NCBI GenBank assembly: GCA_938033975.1
Contig: CALHKJ010000279.1
Span: 1-8,894, forward strand
Source: an uncultured Saprospiraceae bacterium
GTDB lineage: Bacteria; Bacteroidota; Bacteroidia; Chitinophagales; Saprospiraceae
DNA length: 8,894 bases
Reading direction: 5' to 3'
The notes under the pieces were generated by a model. It was given only the letters and a program-made list of their open reading frames with translations, was not told where the DNA came from and did no database searches. Position numbers and translations under genes: made by a program. Position 1 is the first letter of the stretch, and the number at the start of each line of letters is the position of its first letter. Below, piece by piece: positions 1 to 5,419 of the stretch.

Positions 1-2
1 CA

Positions 3-947
3 ATGGATGACCCTGAATTAAAATCACTATTCATTCCAGTCATCAAAAAAGAAATTTTTGAGCGACCCAGCGAAAAGATTGTAACTCAAACTCAAAATGA
101 ATTATCAGATGTAGCTTGGAAACCACAGGCACACCCAAGAAATATAAATTTCTTTTACAGGACCTCAGATTCAAGATCTAGAATAGTCTTTGAAGAGGAT
201 ATGTTTAAAACAATTGATGGTAATAAGAATTGGACAAAAGAAGAACTTGATCAAGAGATTGATGCTAACCCAGCGGCCTTCTCTCCGAATGTGATTATGA
301 GGCCTTTATTTCAAGAATCCATCTTACCTAATCTAGCCTACATTGGAGGAGGAGGAGAAATTGCTTATTGGCTGGAAAGAAAAGCTCAATTTGAACATTT
401 TAGTGTTTCATTCCCAATGCTAATTAGAAGAAATTCGGCCTTGATTGTACCTCATAATCTGGAAAAGAAATTATCTAAATCAGGATTAAACTTTAGTGAA
501 TTCTTTGTCCACCCAGATAATTTAGTCAAGAACTACTTGGCTTCTTTAGGTGAAGATGCTTATTCACTCGATGCACAAAAATCAGGCTTGGAAGAATTGA
601 TGGTAGCAGCGGTGGAAAAAGCTAAAAATGCAGACCCTACCTTGGAGAAATTTGCTCGAGCAGAAATAAGCAAAATGCAAAAAAGTGTCGAAACAATTGA
701 GAAGAAAATCAATAAGGCAATTAAAAGAAAAGAAGAGGTAGAATTAAATAGATTGTCAAGTATTCAATCTAAGTTGTTTCCTGAAAACGGCTTACAAGAA
801 AGAAAGGAAAACATTTTTCAGTTCATCAATGATTATGGAATAGATTTTCTATCCAAGTTAGTCGAATCTCTTAACCCCATGAAAAAAGAGTTTACCGTAT
901 TTTTTATGCAAGCTCAAGATCTGCAGAATCAGGGACAGAAAAAATAA
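3..947 (+). CDS. bshC: Bacillithiol biosynthesis cysteine-adding enzyme BshC, C-terminal part (5' end outside window)
   Basis: BshC is the putative ligase that adds cysteine to GlcN-malate in the last step of bacillithiol synthesis, a cytosolic low-molecular-weight thiol. The visible 314 residues match the C-terminal part of the family. They include an 'SPNVIMRPLFQE' and 'LPNLAYIGGGGEIAYW' region at about 94-124 and 'PMLIRRNSALIV' at about 138-149. A charged coiled-coil stretch follows at about 217-255, then 'KLFPENGLQERKEN' at about 258-271. The family is usually around 530 residues, so roughly 200 N-terminal residues are missing. The methionine at position 3 is almost certainly internal, because 'DPELKSLFIPVI' after it reads as mid-protein BshC sequence. 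The conserved core seems to end near 'EFTVFF' (about 297-302). The last dozen residues form a Gln/Lys-rich tail that lies opposite the end of accD, with a 44-bp antisense overlap. Family assignment is confident. Confidence 0.93.
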   Translation: MDDPELKSLFIPVIKKEIFERPSEKIVTQTQNELSDVAWKPQAHPRNINFFYRTSDSRSRIVFEEDMFKTIDGNKNWTKEELDQEIDANPAAFSPNVIMRPLFQESILPNLAYIGGGGEIAYWLERKAQFEHFSVSFPMLIRRNSALIVPHNLEKKLSKSGLNFSEFFVHPDNLVKNYLASLGEDAYSLDAQKSGLEELMVAAVEKAKNADPTLEKFARAEISKMQKSVETIEKKINKAIKRKEEVELNRLSSIQSKLFPENGLQERKENIFQFINDYGIDFLSKLVESLNPMKKEFTVFFMQAQDLQNQGQKK

Positions 948-1806
948 ACAATAAATCACCTATTTTTTCTTTTAATTCCTTCCTGTGAACTATAAAATCT
1001 AAGAAACCATGTTCTAGTAAAAACTCAGAACTTTGAAAACCTTCTGGCAAATCTCTTTTAATAGTTTCTTTAATAACTCTAGGTCCTGCAAAACCAATAA
1101 GTGCTCCTGGCTCAGAAAAATTAATATCTCCCAACATAGCAAAAGAAGCGGTTACTCCTCCTGTAGTTGGATCAGAAAGGAAACTAAAGAATGGAATTTT
1201 ATGTCTAGAAAGTAAAGCCAACTTTGCAGAAGTTTTAGCCATTTGCATAAGCGAAAATGCAGATTCCATCATTCTTGCACCACCAGACTTTGAGATAATC
1301 ATAAATGGTACTCTTTCATCAATTGCCAAATCAATTGCCCTAGATATTTTTTCTCCAACCACACTACCCATAGAACCACCAATAAAACTAAAGTCCATTG
1401 CAGCAATAATCAATTCTTTCTTATTGACCTTTCCTTTTGCAACTGTTATAGCATCATTGAGTTGTGTATTCTTGTGAGCTTTTTCTAATCTCTGGCTGTA
1501 TGGTTTGAGATCAACAAACTCAAGAAAATCTTTGGAAATGATTTCTTCAAAATAGGTAGAATATTTACCATCAAAAATGAGGTCAAAATAATCATGGCTG
1601 CCTATGCGAGTATGATGATCACATTTGGGGCAGAGATATAGATTTTCTTTAAGTTCCTTTATTGTAACAGTTTCACCACAGCCTTTACATTTATGCCATA
1701 GACCATCAGGCGTATCTTTTTTGAATTTAGTCGCCGTCTGAATGCCATCCTTAAATCTTTTAAACCACCCTTTACTTTCGTTCCGTTCTGTTCCGTTATC
1801 AGACAT
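904..1806 (-). CDS. accD: Acetyl-CoA carboxylase carboxyltransferase subunit beta
   Basis: AccD pairs with AccA to form the carboxyltransferase of acetyl-CoA carboxylase, which moves the carboxyl group from biotin-BCCP to acetyl-CoA to give malonyl-CoA for fatty-acid synthesis in the cytosol. The 300 residues are close to the usual family length. An N-terminal four-cysteine zinc ribbon is visible (C40, C43, C59, C62; CxxC-x15-CxxC). It is followed by the crotonase-like fold with 'FIGGSMGSVVGEK' (141-153), 'SKSGGARMMES' (172-182), 'TTGGVTASFAMLGD' (214-227) and 'GFAGPRVIKET' (238-248). The ATG start gives about 12 residues before the typical 'WFKRF' opening. The gene stands alone on this strand. 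Its last 14 residues ('FIFSVPDSADLELA') lie beyond the usual core and are encoded opposite the end of bshC. A 10-bp-period repeat sits near the 5' end of the gene. accA is not in the window. Confidence 0.97.
   Translation of the reverse strand: MSDNGTERNESKGWFKRFKDGIQTATKFKKDTPDGLWHKCKGCGETVTIKELKENLYLCPKCDHHTRIGSHDYFDLIFDGKYSTYFEEIISKDFLEFVDLKPYSQRLEKAHKNTQLNDAITVAKGKVNKKELIIAAMDFSFIGGSMGSVVGEKISRAIDLAIDERVPFMIISKSGGARMMESAFSLMQMAKTSAKLALLSRHKIPFFSFLSDPTTGGVTASFAMLGDINFSEPGALIGFAGPRVIKETIKRDLPEGFQSSEFLLEHGFLDFIVHRKELKEKIGDLLFIFSVPDSADLELA
1780..1797. repeat. Short direct repeat inside the 5' end of accD
   Basis: GTTCCGTT occurs twice in perfect form, at 1780-1787 and 1790-1797, separated by CT. 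On the coding strand this lies at about codons 4-9 of accD, within the non-conserved N-terminal extension. The period is 10 bp, so gain or loss of a unit would shift the reading frame. It may be chance. Confidence 0.6.
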
Positions 1807-1985
1807 ACTTGCTAGTTTGATATTAAAATTAGACGATTCTTAACAAATTACTGAATTGTAGAGTGGTTATTTATATATAAGTAAATGAAGCAATACACAC
1901 TTGTCTAATAATCAGGGAGATAAGAACAAAAAATATTAAGATATATTATTAATTTCGCCCATATTACTTAACAAGAATCAAAGCT
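1807..1985. promoter_or_regulatory. Divergent spacer between accD and dapB
   Basis: This 179-bp, very A+T-rich spacer must hold the promoters of accD (leftward) and dapB (rightward), since both genes read away from it. No site fully matches the Bacteroidota -7 consensus TAnnTTTG. The nearest sites are TAATTTCG at 1950-1957 (+), about 28 bp before the dapB start, and TAATTTG on the minus strand at 1850-1844, about 38 bp before accD. Neither has a convincing TTG box 19-21 bp further upstream, so exact promoter positions remain undecided. No open reading frame or RNA structure was seen here. The right edge runs into a perfect palindrome over the dapB start. Confidence 0.5.
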
Positions 1986-1990
1986 TTGAT
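1977..1990. repeat. Perfect 14-bp palindrome covering the dapB start codon
   Basis: ATCAAAGCTTTGAT equals its own reverse complement over all 14 bases. The TTG start codon of dapB (1986-1988) lies inside the right half. As DNA it could be an operator-type dyad. As RNA it could form only a short hairpin of 5 bp with an AGCU loop. The symmetry is seen directly; any regulatory role is inference. Confidence 0.75.
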
Positions 1991-2708
1991 AAATATTGCA
2001 ATTATTGGATTTGGGAAATTGGGAGTAAAAATTTCAGATCTTATCGATCAGGATCCTGAACTCAATTTAGGCTTAACTATAAATTCAAAAAATATTGATG
2101 AATTTACTGTTGAAAATTTAAAAAATATTGATGTTGCTATAGAACTCTCTGGTCCTAATTTTGCTTACGCAAATTTGATCAAGTTGGCAGAATACAAAAT
2201 TGATACAGTTTGTGGCTCAACAGGATGGACAGAAAAGTTGGAAGAGGTAAAGCAAAAATACACCGACAATGAGACTAGCTTTTTATATGCCAGCAATTTT
2301 AGTTTAGGAATGAATATATTTTTTGAAATCAATAAACGTTTGGCAAAATTGATGAGTGGCAAAGAATTTGAAGCTAAAGTAAACGAAGTGCATCATATCC
2401 ATAAGCTTGATTCTCCTAGCGGCACCTCATTAACTATTGCGAATGGCTTGATTGACAACAATCAAAAATATAATTCGTGGAAATTAACCGAGGACAAAAC
2501 ATCTGGATCAGAATTAGAAATACATGCTGAGCGAAAAGGTGAAGTTAAGGGAGATCACACTGTTGAGTACAAATCGAAATTTGAGTATTTGAGCTTACAT
2601 CATTCGGCAAAAGATAGAGCTGTTTTTGCCGAAGGAGCATTAGCCGCCACCAAATATATTTTTCAAAATAAGGGAATTTTTGGAATGAATGATGTAATTG
2701 GAATTTAA
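1986..2708 (+). CDS. dapB: 4-hydroxy-tetrahydrodipicolinate reductase, TTG start
   Basis: DapB reduces the DapA product (hydroxy-tetrahydrodipicolinate) to tetrahydrodipicolinate with NAD(P)H, in the diaminopimelate/lysine pathway that feeds peptidoglycan. The 240 residues are a full-length protein, slightly shorter than proteobacterial DapB. The Rossmann nucleotide loop GFGKLG is at 8-13 and 'CGSTGW' at 76-81. The signature EVHHIHKLDSPSGT is at 134-147, with the catalytic His pair at 136-137, Lys140 and the substrate-binding SGT. 'HHSAKDRAVFAEGAL' is near the C-terminus. The start is TTG: the same frame has a stop at 1950-1952 with no ATG or GTG between, and the nucleotide loop begins only seven codons later, so no downstream start is possible. 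No Shine-Dalgarno is seen. A lipoprotein gene follows after 35 bp and is probably co-transcribed. Confidence 0.96.
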   Translation: MINIAIIGFGKLGVKISDLIDQDPELNLGLTINSKNIDEFTVENLKNIDVAIELSGPNFAYANLIKLAEYKIDTVCGSTGWTEKLEEVKQKYTDNETSFLYASNFSLGMNIFFEINKRLAKLMSGKEFEAKVNEVHHIHKLDSPSGTSLTIANGLIDNNQKYNSWKLTEDKTSGSELEIHAERKGEVKGDHTVEYKSKFEYLSLHHSAKDRAVFAEGALAATKYIFQNKGIFGMNDVIGI

Positions 2709-2743
2709 CATGCAACGAATAATTAAAAACTAGAATAATAAAT

Positions 2744-3208
2744 ATGAAAAATTACTTGATAATAATTTTCTTGAGTTGTGCACTTGTCTCTTGTAAGAAT
2801 GACAAAAGCACTAATACTCAAAATGCAACTGCTGAAAATAATATTCAGACTAAAACTGGTAATAAGATAACCCAGAAGGTAAAAGTTGAAGCAAGTCCAG
2901 TAGGCTTGAATATTGATGCAAAAAAGGCCTTAGATATGATCGCAAAGGACAAAAACATAAAGGTTTTGGATGTGAGAACACCAGAAGAGATTGCTGAGGG
3001 TGCTTACCCAAATTCTCTACAAATTAACTTCAATGCTGATGATTTCAAATCAGAAATAAACAAACTTGACAAAAATGATACATATATAGTCTATTGTAGG
3101 TCGGGGGGAAGAAGCAAAAAAGCTGTCTCTATGATGAAGGCCTTTGGTTTTTCAAATGCTTATAACATGGAAGAAGGATATAAAGGATTTGCAAAGGCCA
3201 GCAAATGA
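2744..3208 (+). CDS. Rhodanese-domain lipoprotein
   Basis: This predicted envelope lipoprotein carries one rhodanese (sulfurtransferase-like) domain. The 154-residue product begins with a lipoprotein signal peptide ending in the lipobox LVSC, so Cys17 would be lipidated. A low-complexity Asn/Thr/Lys/Gln linker runs from about 18 to 50. The rhodanese domain covers about 55-152, with 'VLDVRTPEEIAEGAYPNS' (74-91) and the active-site loop CRSGGRS at 118-124, Cys118 being the presumed persulfide-carrying residue. The C-terminal 'GFSNAYNMEEGYKGF' is typical of single-domain rhodaneses of the GlpE/PspE type. The catalytic Cys is present, so activity is plausible, but the substrate is unknown. It would act outside the cytoplasm, anchored to a membrane; inner versus outer membrane cannot be settled here. 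It follows dapB by 35 bp and precedes the barrel gene by 56 bp. Confidence 0.9.
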   Translation: MKNYLIIIFLSCALVSCKNDKSTNTQNATAENNIQTKTGNKITQKVKVEASPVGLNIDAKKALDMIAKDKNIKVLDVRTPEEIAEGAYPNSLQINFNADDFKSEINKLDKNDTYIVYCRSGGRSKKAVSMMKAFGFSNAYNMEEGYKGFAKASK

Positions 3209-3264
3209 GTCAACAATTTAAATATTTAATATTTTTATAATATATTGTAATCAAATACTAAACC

Positions 3265-3975
3265 ATGAAGTACTTTACTATCTTAATAAGCTTGTTTTTT
3301 GCTTTTAGCTTAAGCGCACAAAGCTTCTATATTGATGCAGGAGTAAAAGCTCAATCAGGCGCAACAGCTTTGATAAATCAATCAGTTAACGACCACCCAA
3401 ATTGGAACTATGATATTGGAACAGGATTTTCCTTTGGAGGAAAAGTTGGTTTCAACTTCGAAGATCATGGAATAACAGTAGATGTGCTTTTGAATAATGG
3501 TGAATCAGCTTTTGAATTTGATGGAAATCAAAATTTCGTTACTGATTATGCAACTACAGATATTTACCTTTTGTACAGATTAAGTAGATACAGAGGTTAT
3601 TTGGAATTAGGTCCAAAAATGAACCTCGTTAGAAATGTTACTAATAGGGCTATTGATGGTACAGAAGAAGATGTTACTGATTTGTATTTGGACAACTCAT
3701 ACTCGGGTGTTTTGGGATTTGGTACCTACTTAATAGGAACTGATGGAAGATTCAGTGGTATTTTCGGACTTAGATTTGAATATGGTCTTACAGATATGCT
3801 TGATCAAACTTTGGGACAACCTTTGGGTTTGCCTATAAGACAAGATGGTCTGTACGATGATGGATATAATACAACTGTACCTTTCTTTGCAGGTCTGGTT
3901 TTCGAATTGAATTGGGGTATTGGATATTATGGAAAAGCCAGTTGTGGAGCCAGAGGAAAATTCATCTTTTTATAG
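3265..3975 (+). CDS. Outer-membrane beta-barrel protein of unknown function
   Basis: The product is an exported protein of 236 residues. The first 18 residues form a signal peptide with a hydrophobic core and a likely cut after 'SLSA' before Gln19. The mature part is made of alternating polar and aromatic or hydrophobic stretches joined by Gly/Asn/Asp turns, for example about 52-76, 96-123, 146-175 and 203-222. That pattern fits a small outer-membrane beta-barrel of roughly eight strands. There are no catalytic motifs. The mature protein contains a single cysteine, Cys227, in a small basic segment (YGKASCGARGK) just before the hydrophobic end FIFL. The gene is the last of the dapB-side rightward group and is closed by a strong terminator 25 bp after its stop. 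I cannot name a family beyond 'outer membrane beta-barrel'; a transport, adhesion or structural role would be a guess. Confidence 0.8.
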   Translation: MKYFTILISLFFAFSLSAQSFYIDAGVKAQSGATALINQSVNDHPNWNYDIGTGFSFGGKVGFNFEDHGITVDVLLNNGESAFEFDGNQNFVTDYATTDIYLLYRLSRYRGYLELGPKMNLVRNVTNRAIDGTEEDVTDLYLDNSYSGVLGFGTYLIGTDGRFSGIFGLRFEYGLTDMLDQTLGQPLGLPIRQDGLYDDGYNTTVPFFAGLVFELNWGIGYYGKASCGARGKFIFL

Positions 3976-4000
3976 CGACAAACAAACACGCATTTATAGA

Positions 4001-4034
4001 TAGAGTCTAATTAGTTTTAGGCTCTATTTTTTTT
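4001..4034 (+). terminator. Intrinsic (Rho-independent) terminator after the beta-barrel gene
   Basis: AGAGTCTAA (4002-4010) pairs with TTAGGCTCT (4017-4025) around a 6-base loop, with one G-U wobble in nine pairs. T4001/A4026 adds a further pair. The stem is followed at once by eight T's (4027-4034). The left side has no matching run of A's, so it should act only on rightward transcription. It ends the dapB/rhodanese/barrel group and isolates the next gene. Confidence 0.88.
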
Positions 4035-4066
4035 GAACAATTTTGTGCATTCACTGTTTCAATAGC

Positions 4067-4579
4067 ATGCATTACAATTATATCAAAAAGAAGCAGATTC
4101 TAAAAGTGGGAATTAATGAAGCTTGGGAGTTCTTTTCCAATCCTCAAAACTTGGCTAAGATTACACCCAAGGAACTAAATTTTTCCATAAAGTCTGAACC
4201 CGCTTCAAATATCTATCCAGGTCAAATTATAACCTATACAGTAAGTCCTATATTGGGGATTCCAATGAAGTGGATGACTGAGATCACTAATGTAAATGCC
4301 CCTTATCAATTTATAGATAACCAAAGAGTAGGACCTTATGATGTCTGGCATCATCAACACTTCTTTAAAGAAGTGCCTGAAGGTACACTTATGACAGACC
4401 TTGTCTATTACAGTATCTCACCTTGGAAATTAGGTGGAATAGCGGATAAGCTTTTTGTCAGAAAGCAATTGGAGAAAATATTCGACTTCCGATATGAAGT
4501 AGTCGAAGAATTATTTAATTCAGAAACTAAGAAATCTGAGTCTCGAAATTCTCCAAAAGAAATTAGAAAGACTGTATAA
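4067..4579 (+). CDS. SRPBCC (START/Bet v 1-like) ligand-binding family protein
   Basis: This is a small soluble protein of the SRPBCC helix-grip fold, similar to the COG4276-type group sometimes mislabelled as epimerase. These proteins have a deep hydrophobic pocket; the ligand here is unknown. Family-like segments are 'KKKQILKVGINEAWEFFSNP' (from about residue 7), 'NLAKITPKELNF', 'YPGQIITYTVSPILGIPMKW', 'RVGPYDVWHHQHFF' and 'FVRKQLEKIFDFRYEVVEELF'. The ATG at 4067 is chosen because it puts the family start at the usual place. An in-frame TTG at 4043 lies only 9 bp after the terminator T-tract and would add eight unrelated residues. About 20 hydrophilic, Ser/Lys/Glu-rich residues follow the core and run 17 bp into the end of tpiA on the other strand. 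There is no signal peptide. Confidence 0.85.
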   Translation: MHYNYIKKKQILKVGINEAWEFFSNPQNLAKITPKELNFSIKSEPASNIYPGQIITYTVSPILGIPMKWMTEITNVNAPYQFIDNQRVGPYDVWHHQHFFKEVPEGTLMTDLVYYSISPWKLGGIADKLFVRKQLEKIFDFRYEVVEELFNSETKKSESRNSPKEIRKTV

Positions 4580-5306
4580 TATCGTAGAATGAATCTTCTT
4601 TAAGAGAAGCACCTCCTACTAATCCTCCATCAACATCAGGTTGAGAAAATATCTCTTTGGCATTGGCAGGCTTGACCGATCCTCCGTAAAGAATCGAAAT
4701 TGCTTCAGCACATTCTCTATCAAAATTATTTTCAATTACCTTCCTGATGTTAGCATGCATTGATTGAGCTTGTTCAGGACTAGCAGTTTTGCCAGTACCA
4801 ATCGCCCAGATTGGTTCATACGCGATGACTACCTTTGACAATTGGTCCTTATCCAGCTTGCAAATACTATCTTCGAGCTGTTTTCCAACATATGCTTCAT
4901 GGCTACCCTCTTCTCTCACTTCTAAAGGCTCTCCACAACAGTAGATTACTTCTAAATTGTTCTCAAATGCTTTGTGGATCTTGCTTAGGATTAAGTCATC
5001 AGTTTCGTTAAAATATTGCCTTCTTTCAGAATGACCAAGAATTACATATCCACACCCTACGCTACTTAGCATAGAAGCTGAAATTTCGCCTGTGTATGCT
5101 CCTTTATCCTCTTGGTGGCAGTTTTGACCTGCGATGGCCACCTTTTTAGCTGTGTTGCTCATTGAAAGTAAAGACACATAAGGAACACCCAAAATCACTA
5201 ATACATCGTCTGGAAATGGCCTGTTTTCAAGGTTTTTAATGAAATTCTCACCAAAATTAGGATCGGTATTCATTTTCCAATTTCCTGCTGCTATTTTTTT
5301 TCTCAT
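4563..5306 (-). CDS. tpiA: Triose-phosphate isomerase
   Basis: TpiA interconverts dihydroxyacetone phosphate and glyceraldehyde 3-phosphate in glycolysis and gluconeogenesis, as a cytosolic dimeric (beta/alpha)8 barrel. The 247 residues are the normal length. All catalytic residues are present: Asn9 and Lys11 in 'AAGNWKMN', His92 in 'GHSERR' and Glu164 in 'AYEPIWAIGTGKTA', which also contains the mobile phosphate-gripping loop. The phosphate-binding segments 'YGGSVKP' (207-213) and 'DGGLVGGASL' (226-235) follow. The ATG start puts the first strand in the usual position. Codons 2-5 contain a run of eight A's. The gene is alone on this strand, divergent from ppk1, and its 3' end overlaps the SRPBCC gene by 17 bp. 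Confidence 0.98.
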   Translation of the reverse strand: MRKKIAAGNWKMNTDPNFGENFIKNLENRPFPDDVLVILGVPYVSLLSMSNTAKKVAIAGQNCHQEDKGAYTGEISASMLSSVGCGYVILGHSERRQYFNETDDLILSKIHKAFENNLEVIYCCGEPLEVREEGSHEAYVGKQLEDSICKLDKDQLSKVVIAYEPIWAIGTGKTASPEQAQSMHANIRKVIENNFDRECAEAISILYGGSVKPANAKEIFSQPDVDGGLVGGASLKEDSFYDIIQSF

Positions 5307-5308
5307 AA

Positions 5309-5388
5309 TCGAATATTAAATTTTGACTTACTGGGTCATTTTGAGGTCGCAAAATATAGTATTATCATTTTAAAAGCATCATATTCGA
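5309..5388. repeat. Inverted 8-bp arms in the tpiA/ppk1 spacer
   Basis: TCGAATAT at 5309-5316 and ATATTCGA at 5381-5388 are perfect reverse complements, separated by 64 bp. The arms lie near the two ends of the spacer, one close to each start codon. They could be paired half-sites for a regulator, or chance in A+T-rich DNA. Confidence 0.5.
5339..5370 (+). promoter_or_regulatory. Weak candidate promoter for ppk1 (Bacteroidota-type)
   Basis: TTTTG at 5339-5343 is followed after 19 bp by TATCATTT at 5363-5370. The spacing suits the Bacteroidota -33 (TTTG) / -7 (TAnnTTTG) arrangement, but the -7 box has two mismatches in its six fixed positions. If used, transcription would begin roughly 40 bp before the TTG start. 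Confidence 0.25.
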
Positions 5389-5419
5389 ACATAAAATAAG
5401 TAACTATATAAAATCAATT

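Larger units (their letters stand above)
5307..5419. promoter_or_regulatory. Divergent spacer between tpiA and ppk1
   Basis: This 113-bp A+T-rich spacer must contain the starts of transcription for both genes. For tpiA, the minus strand has TATATTTTG at 5358-5350, one base longer than the TAnnTTTG consensus and 44 bp before the ATG; no clear upstream TTG box is seen for it. For ppk1 a weak candidate pair lies at 5339-5370. Two 8-bp inverted arms, TCGAATAT (5309-5316) and ATATTCGA (5381-5388), flank these candidates. No Shine-Dalgarno is seen before either gene. Confidence 0.5.

Noticed and set aside
1033..1215. Short rightward reading frame opposite accD
   Set aside because: It is fully inside accD on the other strand, with no recognisable protein and atypical composition; a shadow of the real gene.
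3220..3234. AAATATT / AATATTT inverted repeat after the rhodanese gene as a terminator
   Set aside because: The stem is A/T only and leaves almost no loop. It would be very weak, and the downstream barrel gene has its own good terminator.
4043..4066. TTG at 4043 as an earlier start for the SRPBCC gene
   Set aside because: It begins only 9 bp after the T-tract of the terminator and adds eight residues unlike the family; the ATG at 4067 gives the usual N-terminus.
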